DNA from: an uncultured Parabacteroides sp.
GTDB lineage: Bacteria > Bacteroidota > Bacteroidia > Bacteroidales > Tannerellaceae
Direction of reading: 5' to 3'
Assembly: GCA_934718155.1 (NCBI GenBank)
Contig: CAKUZF010000004.1
Coordinates: 1-64,000 of the forward strand
DNA: 64,000 nt
The translations under genes and the position numbers were made by a program. The notes below the pieces were generated by a model that ran no database searches, had not been told where the DNA came from, and saw nothing but the letters and a program-made list of their open reading frames with translations. Shown piece after piece: positions 1-8,472 of this stretch (within the stretch, counting starts at the first letter, position 1; every line of letters starts with the position of its first letter).

Positions 1-646
1 GGTTCAGCATTCGCCGGGCGGCTTTGAGGCAGGGAATCTGCTCCTCGGCCATGCGGTGGAGGATGGCGGGCAGCTCGTCGTCTACGATGGGCAGGCGGGC
101 GGCGTGGCAGGCGATCAGCATGTCGAACGCATAGCCATACGCCGGGTTGCCCTTGCGGCTGCTCTGCCAAACGCGCTGGCTCACGAAGGTGCCCCCGCGT
201 TGATACAACAGGGCGTAGCAAAGCAGGCCGCTAAACGGCTCGTCCGAAAAGTGGCGAAGCTGCTCAACGACGCAGTCGGGCAGCCTGACGTGCTCCGTGT
301 AGTTCTGGCGGTTGAGCGGATATATGGGCCGGTCGCCCATCTCCCGGCGCACCATGTTGATCAGTTGCTGCTCTTGCGCGGGGCTCTCACCGGCAAGGTA
401 GACCCACACCGGGGCATCCTCGGGCAGCGGCCAGATGCAGTACTCGCTATCCTTATACCGCGCTATGATCTCGCCGAAACGGCGGGTTAAGAATCTGCGC
501 ACGGCATACTCGTAACGCTTGCGGCCTCGCAGCGGGAACAGCTCCCGCTCTACGACCGCCGCGGCCACCGCCGCGTCACACCGCAAGAAGGCCCTCAGCG
601 CACGCCCCGGCAAGCGGAGGTATCGGGTTAAGTTCGAGGTGTCCAT
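1..646 (-). CDS. capsular polysaccharide synthesis-like glycosyltransferase, 3' end outside window
   Basis: An uninterrupted minus-strand frame starts at ATG 646 and runs off the left edge; 215 codons are visible. The segments VWVYLAGE, RHFSDEPFSGLLCYALLYQRGG and a following aromatic stretch match the layout of the Caps_synth / GT32-like family (a W-x-Y strand, then HFSD, then LLYxxGG). In that family LLYxxGG is normally followed by an aspartate-containing metal/sugar site (GGxWID). Here it reads GGTFVSQ, so the acidic residues are missing and activity is doubtful. The start lies one base after the stop of the upstream PepSY-like lipoprotein gene, so the two are almost certainly one transcript. 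Family assignment is by motif only. Confidence 0.6.
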   Translation of the reverse strand, partial: MDTSNLTRYLRLPGRALRAFLRCDAAVAAAVVERELFPLRGRKRYEYAVRRFLTRRFGEIIARYKDSEYCIWPLPEDAPVWVYLAGESPAQEQQLINMVRREMGDRPIYPLNRQNYTEHVRLPDCVVEQLRHFSDEPFSGLLCYALLYQRGGTFVSQRVWQSSRKGNPAYGYAFDMLIACHAARLPIVDDELPAILHRMAEEQIPCLKAARRMLN

Positions 647-647
647 C

Positions 648-1097
648 TCAATCCCAGTCAGGCTTGGCAAGGATAAACGCTCCTTGCTGGTTGTAATACA
701 GGTCCCATCCGGCAATGTCAATCTCGTAGCCGCCCAGTTGCTTTTCCGCCTTGAAGACTACGGCGTTTGGATAGCGGGTGGCGATGTCTGCCGTGATGGC
801 CTCGGGCAGGATGCCTGCGGGCACCGCGGAGAATCGGCAGTCCACGCTTATCCACTCGCCCCGCTTGTCGAACTCCAGTTCCGTGCCGTTGTTGAGCCAG
901 GCATCATACTCTGTCTTGCCGTCGTCTTTATCCAGCACGACGCGCACGCACTGCTCTGTCGGGAAATAGAGCTGGATAAACTGTCTCGCCCGCTCGGGCA
1001 GCATCTCATAGTCAATTTGCTTCTCGTCGTCGTTGCACGATGTCGCTGCCAGCAGCACAAAGAGCAGTTGCAGCGAACAGATGATAAACTTTTTCAT
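648..1097 (-). CDS. PepSY-like (DUF2874-type) lipoprotein
   Basis: A 149-residue protein. Residues 1-20 form a lipoprotein signal peptide and the lipobox AATSC gives Cys21 as the lipidation site, so it should be anchored in the periplasm or outer membrane. The mature part has two copies of the short alpha/beta PepSY-like pattern typical of Bacteroidetes putative beta-lactamase-inhibitor-like proteins. Each copy begins with a helix (LPERARQFIQLYFP; LPEAITADIATRYPN) followed by strands with GxELEFDKRGEW or GGYEIDIAG. The molecular function of these proteins is not established. Its stop is one base before the start of the capsule-synthesis-like gene. Confidence 0.8.
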   Translation of the reverse strand: MKKFIICSLQLLFVLLAATSCNDDEKQIDYEMLPERARQFIQLYFPTEQCVRVVLDKDDGKTEYDAWLNNGTELEFDKRGEWISVDCRFSAVPAGILPEAITADIATRYPNAVVFKAEKQLGGYEIDIAGWDLYYNQQGAFILAKPDWD

Positions 1098-1247
1098 ATT
1101 CCTTCGTCATTTAATTGGTTTTCAAAACTAACGCTCAATTTCATGACGGGAATGGCCTTAAACGCACATCACCCCGAAGGGAGGCGTTGCTCCTCGGGGT
1201 GATGGCTATAAAAACAAAGAATGAATTGCTTCTGTGTGCGGGGCGGC

Positions 1248-2291
1248 CTACAAGGCTTCGATTTCCTCATCCGTTAGCCCCGTGATGGTGGCGATGGTGG
1301 CGGCGGGGATGCCTGCCGCTTTCATGCCGGCTGCGTTTTTGAATCGCTCCCCCAGCTGGCCTTGTTCCACACCTTGAGCAATGCCTTTCTCCATACCTTT
1401 GGCCATGCCTTGCTCTATACCTTCGGCCAAACCTTCGGCACGTCCTTCTTCCTTGCCTTTCGTATGGCCTTCAGCTAAACCTTCCTCCCGGCCCTTCTCC
1501 ACGCCAAGCGTCCAGCCCTCGGCGCGACCCTCGGCACGTCCTTCGATGCGGCCCTCCTCCTTGGCGGAGTCGATCTCGTCGTTCTGCACCATCTGGTCGA
1601 GCAGGTGCGCCCGGTAGGCCGCCTGCTCCTTCTCGGGCATGGCGTAGTATTGCAGCTTCTTGCGCGCCTCACGCAGGCCGGGGGCCGTGGTGTGCTCGTC
1701 GATCACGCCGTTCTTCAGGTAGTTCACCCACTCCTCCAAGGGGGTCTTGGCCACCGTGTTGAAGTCGTTCACGCGGATCAGGATGTACTCGGGGAACACC
1801 TCCGACGGCATCTTCGGAGCGATGGCCGCACGCTGCTTGTCGCTCACCCGCAGCTCGTCGTGGCAGTGCACGCCAACGAAGCGGTTCTGACCGTGGTAGA
1901 GATAGTCCTTCCCCTCGCCCAGGTCGAAATAGAGGATGCTGATGGAGTAGACCTTCTTCACCTCCACGTAGCGCTCGCCCAGCGAGATGTGCTCGGTGAT
2001 GGCCTTCGCCACGCCGTAGAGGATGCGCTCCAGGTAGTGGATCTCGCGGGTGTTCTGCACCTCGATGATGATGATCTCGCCCTTGCTGTTGCGGGCCTTG
2101 ATGTCCACCCGGTTGAACTTGTCGTTCACCGCCTCCTGGTTCGACTCGCTCTCCAGGATCTCCTCGATGGTCACCTGCTCGCCGAGGAACACCGTGAGGA
2201 AGCCCTCCAGCACGCCGAAGTTCGCCTTCTGGCGGAGCAGCCGCTTGATGGCCCAGTCAAATCGGATATATTTGTCTTTGAGTTCGCACAT
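1248..2291 (-). CDS. Rpn-family PD-(D/E)XK nuclease / putative transposase
   Basis: A 347-residue protein when started at ATG 2291 (MCELKDKYIRFDWAIKRLLR), which matches how Bacteroidales members of this family begin. A frame extension to 2321 adds ten unlikely residues. The nuclease core is visible as D63 in RVDIKA followed by E77 and Q79 in IIIIEVQN, the D-ExQ arrangement of the PD-(D/E)XK superfamily (PF12784-like). After about residue 245 the sequence becomes a low-complexity tract of EG-containing four-residue units (EGRAEGRAEG), usual for Rpn proteins, ending in a short C-terminal helix. Relatives promote RecA-independent recombination. The gene stands alone without mobile-element ends nearby. 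Confidence 0.8.
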   Translation of the reverse strand: MCELKDKYIRFDWAIKRLLRQKANFGVLEGFLTVFLGEQVTIEEILESESNQEAVNDKFNRVDIKARNSKGEIIIIEVQNTREIHYLERILYGVAKAITEHISLGERYVEVKKVYSISILYFDLGEGKDYLYHGQNRFVGVHCHDELRVSDKQRAAIAPKMPSEVFPEYILIRVNDFNTVAKTPLEEWVNYLKNGVIDEHTTAPGLREARKKLQYYAMPEKEQAAYRAHLLDQMVQNDEIDSAKEEGRIEGRAEGRAEGWTLGVEKGREEGLAEGHTKGKEEGRAEGLAEGIEQGMAKGMEKGIAQGVEQGQLGERFKNAAGMKAAGIPAATIATITGLTDEEIEAL

Positions 2292-2587
2292 AATTATCAA
2301 TGGATTGTAACCGCTGGACAAATATACGTATTTATAGCCATTCCCAACATGTCAAAGAGCGTTTTTTATTTCTGTGTGGCTGGAGGGGGCGCTAACCCCC
2401 TCCAACCTGAGGGCCTCTGCCCGGACCGTAGCTTCCCAGCGTGGGTCGGGGCGATGCGCCTCCTGTTTGGATATTATGAATGGATGAAAGTTCGTCATCC
2501 TTTTGCCCTGGCAGCGGACACTGTGAACTCGCCCGCTCCACTGCCCGGTAGTCGCTTTCAGATGTACCACCTGAAAGCGATTCGCCA
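2292..2587. other. intergenic region with two hairpins downstream of the fimbrial operon
   Basis: No convincing gene. Two clear inverted repeats are present: TCGCTTTCAG at 2552-2561 with CTGAAAGCGA at 2571-2580, and an eight-base G-rich/C-rich pair at 2382-2389 and 2396-2403. Neither is followed by a T run in the operon direction, so they are not textbook terminators. They could end or stabilise the fimbrial transcript, or belong to a dispersed repeat element. Confidence 0.45.
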
Positions 2588-5182
2588 CTATTCGTTTACC
2601 GACTTTCCCACTATAGGAGTATCGTTCTCTGGACGCTTAGTTCGTTGCGTTCCATCTTCCATATTATTCCATTTGCAGTCGGCGTAAACTACCGGAATCC
2701 ATACCGTTAAAGGCCCTGTGTAATTCGTCCAGGATGACCATCTCCAGCCTTTTCCGTTTACGCCGATAATGATGAACCTGCCACCATTGCTCACATCGTT
2801 GTAATTGGGATTTTCGGGATCGTTAAGGCTGCTTGCTTGATTGCATGCGATGTATGACCATCCTCCATTTGTACCATTTCGGTAGATGCTTGAATTATTC
2901 CACGAGTGATATCCTCTGGCACTGCAGTATATCATATATAGGGGGTTGTTCATTATGTCAGCTGCGCCATTGTCTCTCATTATAGACCATCTGTGCAAGC
3001 CGAACATCGGATGTTTCTCATGCACTTCATAATAATCTCTCACTATAGGAAGTGGACCATTGTCCCAAGCACCGCTATGGTATTGATTATATCCTATAGC
3101 AAAATAGTTTCCCCATGTAAACCTGTCACCCATCAATCCGTCAGGTCCGCAATCGCACCATTCGTCCATATTGTCATTTTTCACCTGTACGTTTACCTTA
3201 CGCGTGCCATTATTGGCCGCATTGTTTTGCAGGTTGTCCCAACGCATCTTCACATATGATGCGGAACCTGTCCCCGTGGCTTTGTCTACAGCTATAGCCG
3301 CCGGGTTGCCGTAAGTGAGGTCTCGCCCTAATTCTGAGATCTGCGCATCGGGAACACTGGATGAGATCACCACTCTGGCTTTCAGGTTGGTTACATCCTC
3401 CTTTAACCGCCCTCCACTTAGCACGATGTTCCATTTCTCCGCCTCACGGGAAATGTTTCGTTCGCAATCCTTGAAGCCGAAGTCTGCAGTAAAGGCCTTC
3501 TGCTCGACGCAGTACATCACGTTCTTGCTCATATCCTCCTTGCAAGCAAGCAGCGAGGCAAAGCGGTTCTCTTTCGGAATGTTCAGCGTTTGCAGGTAGA
3601 TGTCGCCTTTCGATGAGTTGTCATAAATAGCTTGGTATTTCGCATTCTTGTTGTAGGTGGACAACGGGGTGATGGCCAGCCAGTCCGATTCTGTTATATT
3701 TTGAACTTCTATAATGTCGCCATCAGAATACTTGTCTTTAAAAGGTTTGCTTGTGGTTTCCGGCAGGGTATAAATATAGAAAGGACTATCTTTCTCAAAT
3801 CTGATATCAGATGTAATTCCTAATGCCTGGTCTTCTTCGGGCGTATTAGGACGAAGTATTTTGAGCCATATTTCTTTATCGCCCATACTTATCTTACAAG
3901 AGGTATACTGCCACGTAAAATTTCCTGCAGGCACAGAAATCCTAACAGGGATGTTCGAACCAGCAGCAGTGAATGTCTTCGGTTCTACGGTCAAACCAGA
4001 TTCAGGTGACCACTCGATTGTTCCCGTAGTTCCGGCAGTGGATGCACTAGCATTTATATAACAGGCTATTTGGTTTTTCAAACCATCCTGTTTATCCACA
4101 TAAGCAATGAACCATTCGTTCGACACACCCAAGTAAACAAAGTTGTGCGAGATTTTATAGGTATAAGTATACCCCTTTTCCCATGTCCCGGTGAGGGTGG
4201 CGCCCACGGTAAACTCGGAGTTGTCGGTGTCTTTGAACGTCACCTCCACGCTTGCGCCATTCAAGGTTTGCGGCACCATGAAGAAGGTCTCATCCTCACG
4301 GGTTATGGGCTTGCCCTCCGTGCCTTCCACGGCGTTATATCCCCACGTGACGGTGAAATCTTTCTTGTCGGGCTTCACATCCGTCCAAGTAGAAGTGCCC
4401 ATATCATACGTGCCCTCAAAGTGCAAGCCATACAGCTTGATGGACTTCACGACGCAGTTGGGCAGGTCGTTTCCCGCCACGAACTTCACCGCCGCGAGGG
4501 CATGATTGAATGTCAATGGAATGGCTTCCAACTCCGGCTGATCGACAGCTTCAGCCGTCATCACGTCCATCTGCTTCTTCACGTCGTCGGGAACGGTGTA
4601 ATGGAGCGAGGGGGCACCAGTCTGGTCTGCGCCCGAAACGGTCAAGCCCTCCGCGTTGGCGGCATGCGGATACCAGGCGTAGAAGCTCAGCTCCTTTACG
4701 CCGGGCCAGTAGAATTTCTCTTCGGGATACCAATAGGTAGTGCCGTTCTCAGGGCTTCCCTTCGTTGTCGGCACGCTATACATGAAATCGGGCTTACCCG
4801 CCTGATCCGTATAGGCCGACACGGCGAAGGTCTGCATCGTGCCGTCATTCGTCTTGTTGTCGTCGGTCACCTGCGTACCGCGCGTCATCGGTTGGCGGTC
4901 GCCGGGGAAACCCTCGGCCACTTCGGCAGTGAGGTAGACGGTCTTCCCGTTCACCTTGCCCTCCATCTCGACGGGTTCAAGCTCTTGCGTGGCAGGAGCG
5001 GAAGCCGCGTGCGTGCCGTCGGCCTTCGTAAACGCTTGCCAGCCGGGAGTGCTCACGGCGAAGCTCAGGCTGTGGTCGCCCTTGCCAGGGCGTAGCCCTC
5101 CGTTCTCCACCTCGTCGGTGCAGGCGGAGAACACGGCCAATGCGATGAGCGAAAGGCCTATCCATTTATTCCTGTAGTTCAT
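2588..5182 (-). CDS. large fimbrillin-like lipoprotein (possible tip/adaptor)
   Basis: An 864-residue protein and the last gene of the fimbrial operon. The signal peptide ends in FSAC with Cys21 as lipobox. The N-terminal 370 residues follow the Bacteroidales fimbrillin (Mfa-like_1) plan: LSFAVST after the lipobox, PMTRGTQV around Arg101 as a candidate protease site, then YWPGVKELSFYAWYP, LTFNHALAAVKF, FFMVPQTL and YTYKISH. Residues 380-864 have no family I recognise and are rich in W, N and G. Its first 105 residues are clearly paralogous to the gene just upstream, while the rest diverges. Size and terminal position suggest a minor tip or accessory subunit rather than the shaft (inference). 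The coding DNA of the C-terminal half is visibly more AT-rich than the N-terminal half. Confidence 0.8.
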   Translation of the reverse strand: MNYRNKWIGLSLIALAVFSACTDEVENGGLRPGKGDHSLSFAVSTPGWQAFTKADGTHAASAPATQELEPVEMEGKVNGKTVYLTAEVAEGFPGDRQPMTRGTQVTDDNKTNDGTMQTFAVSAYTDQAGKPDFMYSVPTTKGSPENGTTYWYPEEKFYWPGVKELSFYAWYPHAANAEGLTVSGADQTGAPSLHYTVPDDVKKQMDVMTAEAVDQPELEAIPLTFNHALAAVKFVAGNDLPNCVVKSIKLYGLHFEGTYDMGTSTWTDVKPDKKDFTVTWGYNAVEGTEGKPITREDETFFMVPQTLNGASVEVTFKDTDNSEFTVGATLTGTWEKGYTYTYKISHNFVYLGVSNEWFIAYVDKQDGLKNQIACYINASASTAGTTGTIEWSPESGLTVEPKTFTAAGSNIPVRISVPAGNFTWQYTSCKISMGDKEIWLKILRPNTPEEDQALGITSDIRFEKDSPFYIYTLPETTSKPFKDKYSDGDIIEVQNITESDWLAITPLSTYNKNAKYQAIYDNSSKGDIYLQTLNIPKENRFASLLACKEDMSKNVMYCVEQKAFTADFGFKDCERNISREAEKWNIVLSGGRLKEDVTNLKARVVISSSVPDAQISELGRDLTYGNPAAIAVDKATGTGSASYVKMRWDNLQNNAANNGTRKVNVQVKNDNMDEWCDCGPDGLMGDRFTWGNYFAIGYNQYHSGAWDNGPLPIVRDYYEVHEKHPMFGLHRWSIMRDNGAADIMNNPLYMIYCSARGYHSWNNSSIYRNGTNGGWSYIACNQASSLNDPENPNYNDVSNGGRFIIIGVNGKGWRWSSWTNYTGPLTVWIPVVYADCKWNNMEDGTQRTKRPENDTPIVGKSVNE

Positions 5183-5229
5183 ATCTTGTCTTTTTTATTG
5201 TTCAAACTGTTATTGTTCTTGCCTGTTTC

Positions 5230-7170
5230 TCAATTCGATACCTTTTCGATGGAGTAGATGGTCAAGTTGGTATTCTGCATGGTACGATAGCCCGGCATCA
5301 TATACACTTGGTCCATAAACGAAAAGTTAGCTTGGTTATATGACCACGAGGGCGCAGCAATACTTTCCCAAACAGACTTTTTCCCTAAGTCTTCGGTATT
5401 CGTCGTCACGTTGAAGTTGTCTTTGTTTACCACCCATGTGCTGCCTATCGGATAATAAATGTTACCCCATGTCATGAAGTTCTTTTCATCGAAAGTCAAT
5501 GAGTCATCCTGACGCTCCAAAGTAATTACGGAGAATATTACCGTCGTCGTCGAACCGTCAGCCTTGGCTCTACGGATAGCGAACTTGGTCAAACACTGGG
5601 GGTAATCACCGTCATTGTACTCCCTGGTAGCCACCAGTTCGCGGCTGTACGTCACATCGGCTCCTACTACCTTGGCTATGGCTGTGGCGAAGTCGGCATT
5701 GTCGGGTATAGCCGGAGTATCGGTTGTCACCAACTTTTCTCCAGTTATGGCTCCCTTGGTTATTTTATACCAAATATCACCTCCTGCCGGATATTCCACC
5801 ATCAAACTGGAAGTCAGCGTCACCTCTTTCTCTACCGTCTTTCCTGGTTTGGAAGGGAACATAAACGTGAGTTTCACTTTGCCTTTGCGCGTCTGCGTGT
5901 CGGTCGGGCTGATGGTCTCGATGGTCAGCTTCGCATTTTCGTTACTGAAGTTGTCCGACTTCACCCCGTTGGTGTTTCCTTTCAAGGAAGGTTTGCACAA
6001 GGCAGGTGCCGCATCGCCGGCGATGCCGTTCGGGTCGCTCAGTGTGCACACCCAATCGAGGTTGCTTTTCACATAAATTACGGCATCATCACCTGAAGCC
6101 ACAAAGACGTCCTTGCTCAAGTCCAACTCTATGTTGTCTTGGAACGAGATTTTATAAGTCACCGTTGATTGAGCAGTCCAGTGGGTAGAAAGATCCTTTA
6201 GGTTTACACCCAATGTCTTTTCTGCGCCATCAACCACCAAGTTAACCTCCAAACGGGCCTCATCGCCAAGTTCTTGCGGCATCATGAAGAGGGTTTTGCC
6301 CTCTTCGGTGAGGATTGTTTCGGTGTTCATGGCAATATCCTGATTCACACTTAAGGTGAAGCTCTTGGTGTCGGCATCCAGAGTCCAAGGAAGTATGCCG
6401 CTACCTGTTGCGTGATAACTATATGTACCTTTGTATTTCACATTTTTCAGCGTAATAGACTTAATGTGGCAGGCAGGTATGTTGTTGCCCGTCTTGAACT
6501 TCACCGCTGTAAGCATGTGATAGAAGTGAAGTGAAACGGCATCGCCCGATTCAGTCGCATTCAAGGCCTTGCTCATCATAAAATCTTCTTGATCCGCTAC
6601 CTGTTCGGGAATCTCGTAAAACAGTTCCGTGCCAGCGACATTGTTGTCATTCGGAATTGTTAAGTTTTTTGAGTTGTAGGGATACCACGCAAAGAAATGC
6701 AGCTTCTTTCCAGTGGGCCAGTAGTATGGTTTTGCGGTGGTCCAATTCGTGGAAGTAGCATCACCTTTCGTGGCTTTTACGTTATACATCAAATCAAACA
6801 CATTAGGAGGTACACTTTCCCCGCTAATTTCAGCCGACACGCTAAACTCATCCATCTGTGCGGGAGCCGTCACCTGGGTGCCACGGGTCGAGGGCTGGTG
6901 GTCGCAGGGGAAACCGTCGGCTACCTCGGCGGATAGGAAGAGAGGTTTGCCGTCGAGCGTGCCTTGCATCTCAACGGAGCCCAGCTCGTGCGTTTCGGGC
7001 GAAACAGCCGAGCGGGTGCCATTCGTCTGGTTTTGTGTGCTCACGGCGAAGGAGATGCGGTGGTCGTCCATACCCGGGGCACTGCCTCCGTTCTCCATCT
7101 CGTCGGTGCAGGCGGAGATGGCGGCTAATAAGATGAGCGAGAGGCCCATCAGTTTGCTCTTGTAGTTCAT
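5230..7170 (-). CDS. fimbrillin-like lipoprotein with BACON/Ig-like region
   Basis: A 646-residue protein when started at ATG 7170 (MNYKSKLMGLSLILL), which aligns with the start of its downstream paralogue; the frame is open to 7242 but that adds no signal-like sequence. The lipobox is ISAC, Cys21. Fimbrillin motifs are present: ISFAVST, PSTRGTQV as a possible Arg cleavage site, YWPTGKKLHFFAWYP, LHFYHMLTAVKF, LFMMPQEL and VTYKISF. Residues around 365-480 resemble a BACON/Ig-like strand pattern (SNLDWVCTLSD ... KGKVKLTFMF). It shares its first 100 residues with the 864-residue protein and has a different C-terminus, so the two genes arose by tandem duplication followed by divergence. Likely an accessory pilin. 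Confidence 0.8.
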   Translation of the reverse strand: MNYKSKLMGLSLILLAAISACTDEMENGGSAPGMDDHRISFAVSTQNQTNGTRSAVSPETHELGSVEMQGTLDGKPLFLSAEVADGFPCDHQPSTRGTQVTAPAQMDEFSVSAEISGESVPPNVFDLMYNVKATKGDATSTNWTTAKPYYWPTGKKLHFFAWYPYNSKNLTIPNDNNVAGTELFYEIPEQVADQEDFMMSKALNATESGDAVSLHFYHMLTAVKFKTGNNIPACHIKSITLKNVKYKGTYSYHATGSGILPWTLDADTKSFTLSVNQDIAMNTETILTEEGKTLFMMPQELGDEARLEVNLVVDGAEKTLGVNLKDLSTHWTAQSTVTYKISFQDNIELDLSKDVFVASGDDAVIYVKSNLDWVCTLSDPNGIAGDAAPALCKPSLKGNTNGVKSDNFSNENAKLTIETISPTDTQTRKGKVKLTFMFPSKPGKTVEKEVTLTSSLMVEYPAGGDIWYKITKGAITGEKLVTTDTPAIPDNADFATAIAKVVGADVTYSRELVATREYNDGDYPQCLTKFAIRRAKADGSTTTVIFSVITLERQDDSLTFDEKNFMTWGNIYYPIGSTWVVNKDNFNVTTNTEDLGKKSVWESIAAPSWSYNQANFSFMDQVYMMPGYRTMQNTNLTIYSIEKVSN

Positions 7171-7226
7171 ATCTCGTAATTCTTTATGTTTGTTCGTATT
7201 GCGGTTGGAACTGTTTCTTGCTGTGT

Positions 7227-7314
7227 GCCCGGAAAGGGACATTCAACCCCGTCCGGGCTAAGAGCGCGCCTCCGGCCTTGGCCGTCAGCGCAGACGGCCA
7301 AGGCGGAAGCGCGG
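7227..7314 (-). other. pair of strong hairpins inside the fimbrial operon
   Basis: The 181-bp gap between two fimbrillin genes contains two stem-loops. GCCTTGGCCGTC at 7275-7286 pairs with GACGGCCAAGGC at 7293-7304 around a six-base loop, and the stem extends outward through CGCGC/GCGCG. A second stem pairs GCCCGG at 7227-7232 with CCGGGC at 7253-7258. Neither is followed by a T run. They are well placed to act as mRNA-stability or partial-termination elements that would keep the upstream fimbrillin more abundant than the downstream subunits. Confidence 0.55.
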
Positions 7315-7351
7315 TTTTGGTTATTGATTTTGGAGTAAATCGATATTCGGA

Positions 7352-8425
7352 TTACATTTTAATATCACTAGGAGTATCTACCCACTCAACCACATCAACA
7401 TTGAACTTAATCTCGCCGCCCATGATGTCTTCTCCCGGTATGTTCGGCTTATTGGGTTGATCTGGGCCTGGTCCGTCCGGGTCAACCTTTCCAACACCGT
7501 TTGTCAAATCCAACGTATAGATGTACTTGTTTCCAGCTTTCCACTCACCGCTGACGCCTACAGCTGCCCAACCATTGTAGTAAGGATTGGTTTCTCCGGT
7601 CTTGGTGACCTTCACCTTGATGGAGAGGTACTGATTGTTACTAGTATTTATGCCGTCATCTGTGCCATTCCATGCGGTCAACGATTGCGGAATCAGCATG
7701 GCATTGCCAATGGCGTCAACTTTAAGAGTTGATACAGTACCGTCGGTTGTCAAATTCACAGGAGCGTCAATCAGATACTCGTATTTCTGTGTGCCGCTCA
7801 AATTATCGAAAGAACCGAATTTTTGAGCATTATCCTCACCAACCGTAGTCGGGAACGTGAAGTCTCCTGTATTATGAACCTTTCCGATACGCACACCCGT
7901 GATTTCGTAAGAATACAATGTGTTGCTGCTCTTTGCCTTGATCTCGATCTGGGAAAGGATGTGGTTCAAGTGTGCTGGGATAGCATCATTTGTCTTTGTT
8001 GACCCCACATAATCAAACACATAGTCTACCTGGTCTTTGATCTGATCTTCTACTTTGAAACCTGTGATTTTCTTTCCGGTTGCCAAATTAAAGTTTTTAT
8101 CTACATTCCACGTTTTCACCGCTGGATAAGTCAAATAGAAGTTCAATGCAGCCTCCTGCTCCCAGAACTGGCCTCCAGACCATATACCGCCATTATGCGT
8201 GTATTTGGTTTCAGGATACATGACGCTTCCGTCAGTCTTAAAAGTAGTCACATACACACCGCTAGTCTGCACCGATACGGTTGTAGTCTCCGCGCCACGA
8301 GTGTTCAAGCCTGCTACGGTGCGAAAGCTGATTCCGTCGCCTTTAGCCATTTCTACAACCTCGTCGTTCGAGCATGATGCCAGCGCCAAAGCGGCCGCCG
8401 CGCACAAACAAATTTTTTTGTTCAT
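7352..8425 (-). CDS. fimbrillin (Mfa/FimA-type), candidate major shaft subunit
   Basis: A 357-residue lipoprotein with lipobox LASC (Cys18). Fimbrillin features in order: ISFRTVAGLNTRG with Arg43 as a likely maturation cleavage site (type V pilins are cut after an Arg before polymerisation by strand exchange, a family fact), LNFYLTYPAVKTW, AHLNHILSQIEIKA, AMLIPQSL, YIYTLDLTNGVGKVDP, then a final strand EIKFNVDVVEWVD of the kind used as donor strand. It is 47 bases downstream of a close paralogue and upstream of the intra-operon hairpins. Size, closeness to FimA/Mfa1 length and position make it one of two candidates for the major fimbrillin. Confidence 0.82.
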   Translation of the reverse strand: MNKKICLCAAAALALASCSNDEVVEMAKGDGISFRTVAGLNTRGAETTTVSVQTSGVYVTTFKTDGSVMYPETKYTHNGGIWSGGQFWEQEAALNFYLTYPAVKTWNVDKNFNLATGKKITGFKVEDQIKDQVDYVFDYVGSTKTNDAIPAHLNHILSQIEIKAKSSNTLYSYEITGVRIGKVHNTGDFTFPTTVGEDNAQKFGSFDNLSGTQKYEYLIDAPVNLTTDGTVSTLKVDAIGNAMLIPQSLTAWNGTDDGINTSNNQYLSIKVKVTKTGETNPYYNGWAAVGVSGEWKAGNKYIYTLDLTNGVGKVDPDGPGPDQPNKPNIPGEDIMGGEIKFNVDVVEWVDTPSDIKM

Positions 8426-8472
8426 AATTGTAATACTGTTAATTAATAAAGTGAATAATAATTTGTTGTTGT

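Noticed and set aside
1381..1617. Repeat-rich plus-strand frame encoding Pro/Ser units
   Set aside because: It is the complement of the EG-repeat tract of the Rpn protein and has no independent gene signals.
2352..2588. A 78-codon open minus-strand frame after the last fimbrillin-like gene
   Set aside because: No domain, no start signal, composition unlike the neighbours, and it overlaps the hairpins; more likely non-coding or part of a repeat.
1605..2687. A long plus-strand open frame opposite the Rpn gene
   Set aside because: A shadow of GC-rich coding DNA on the other strand; Leu/Val/His-rich translation without domains. The same applies to long frames opposite mnmA, glnN, DPP III and others.
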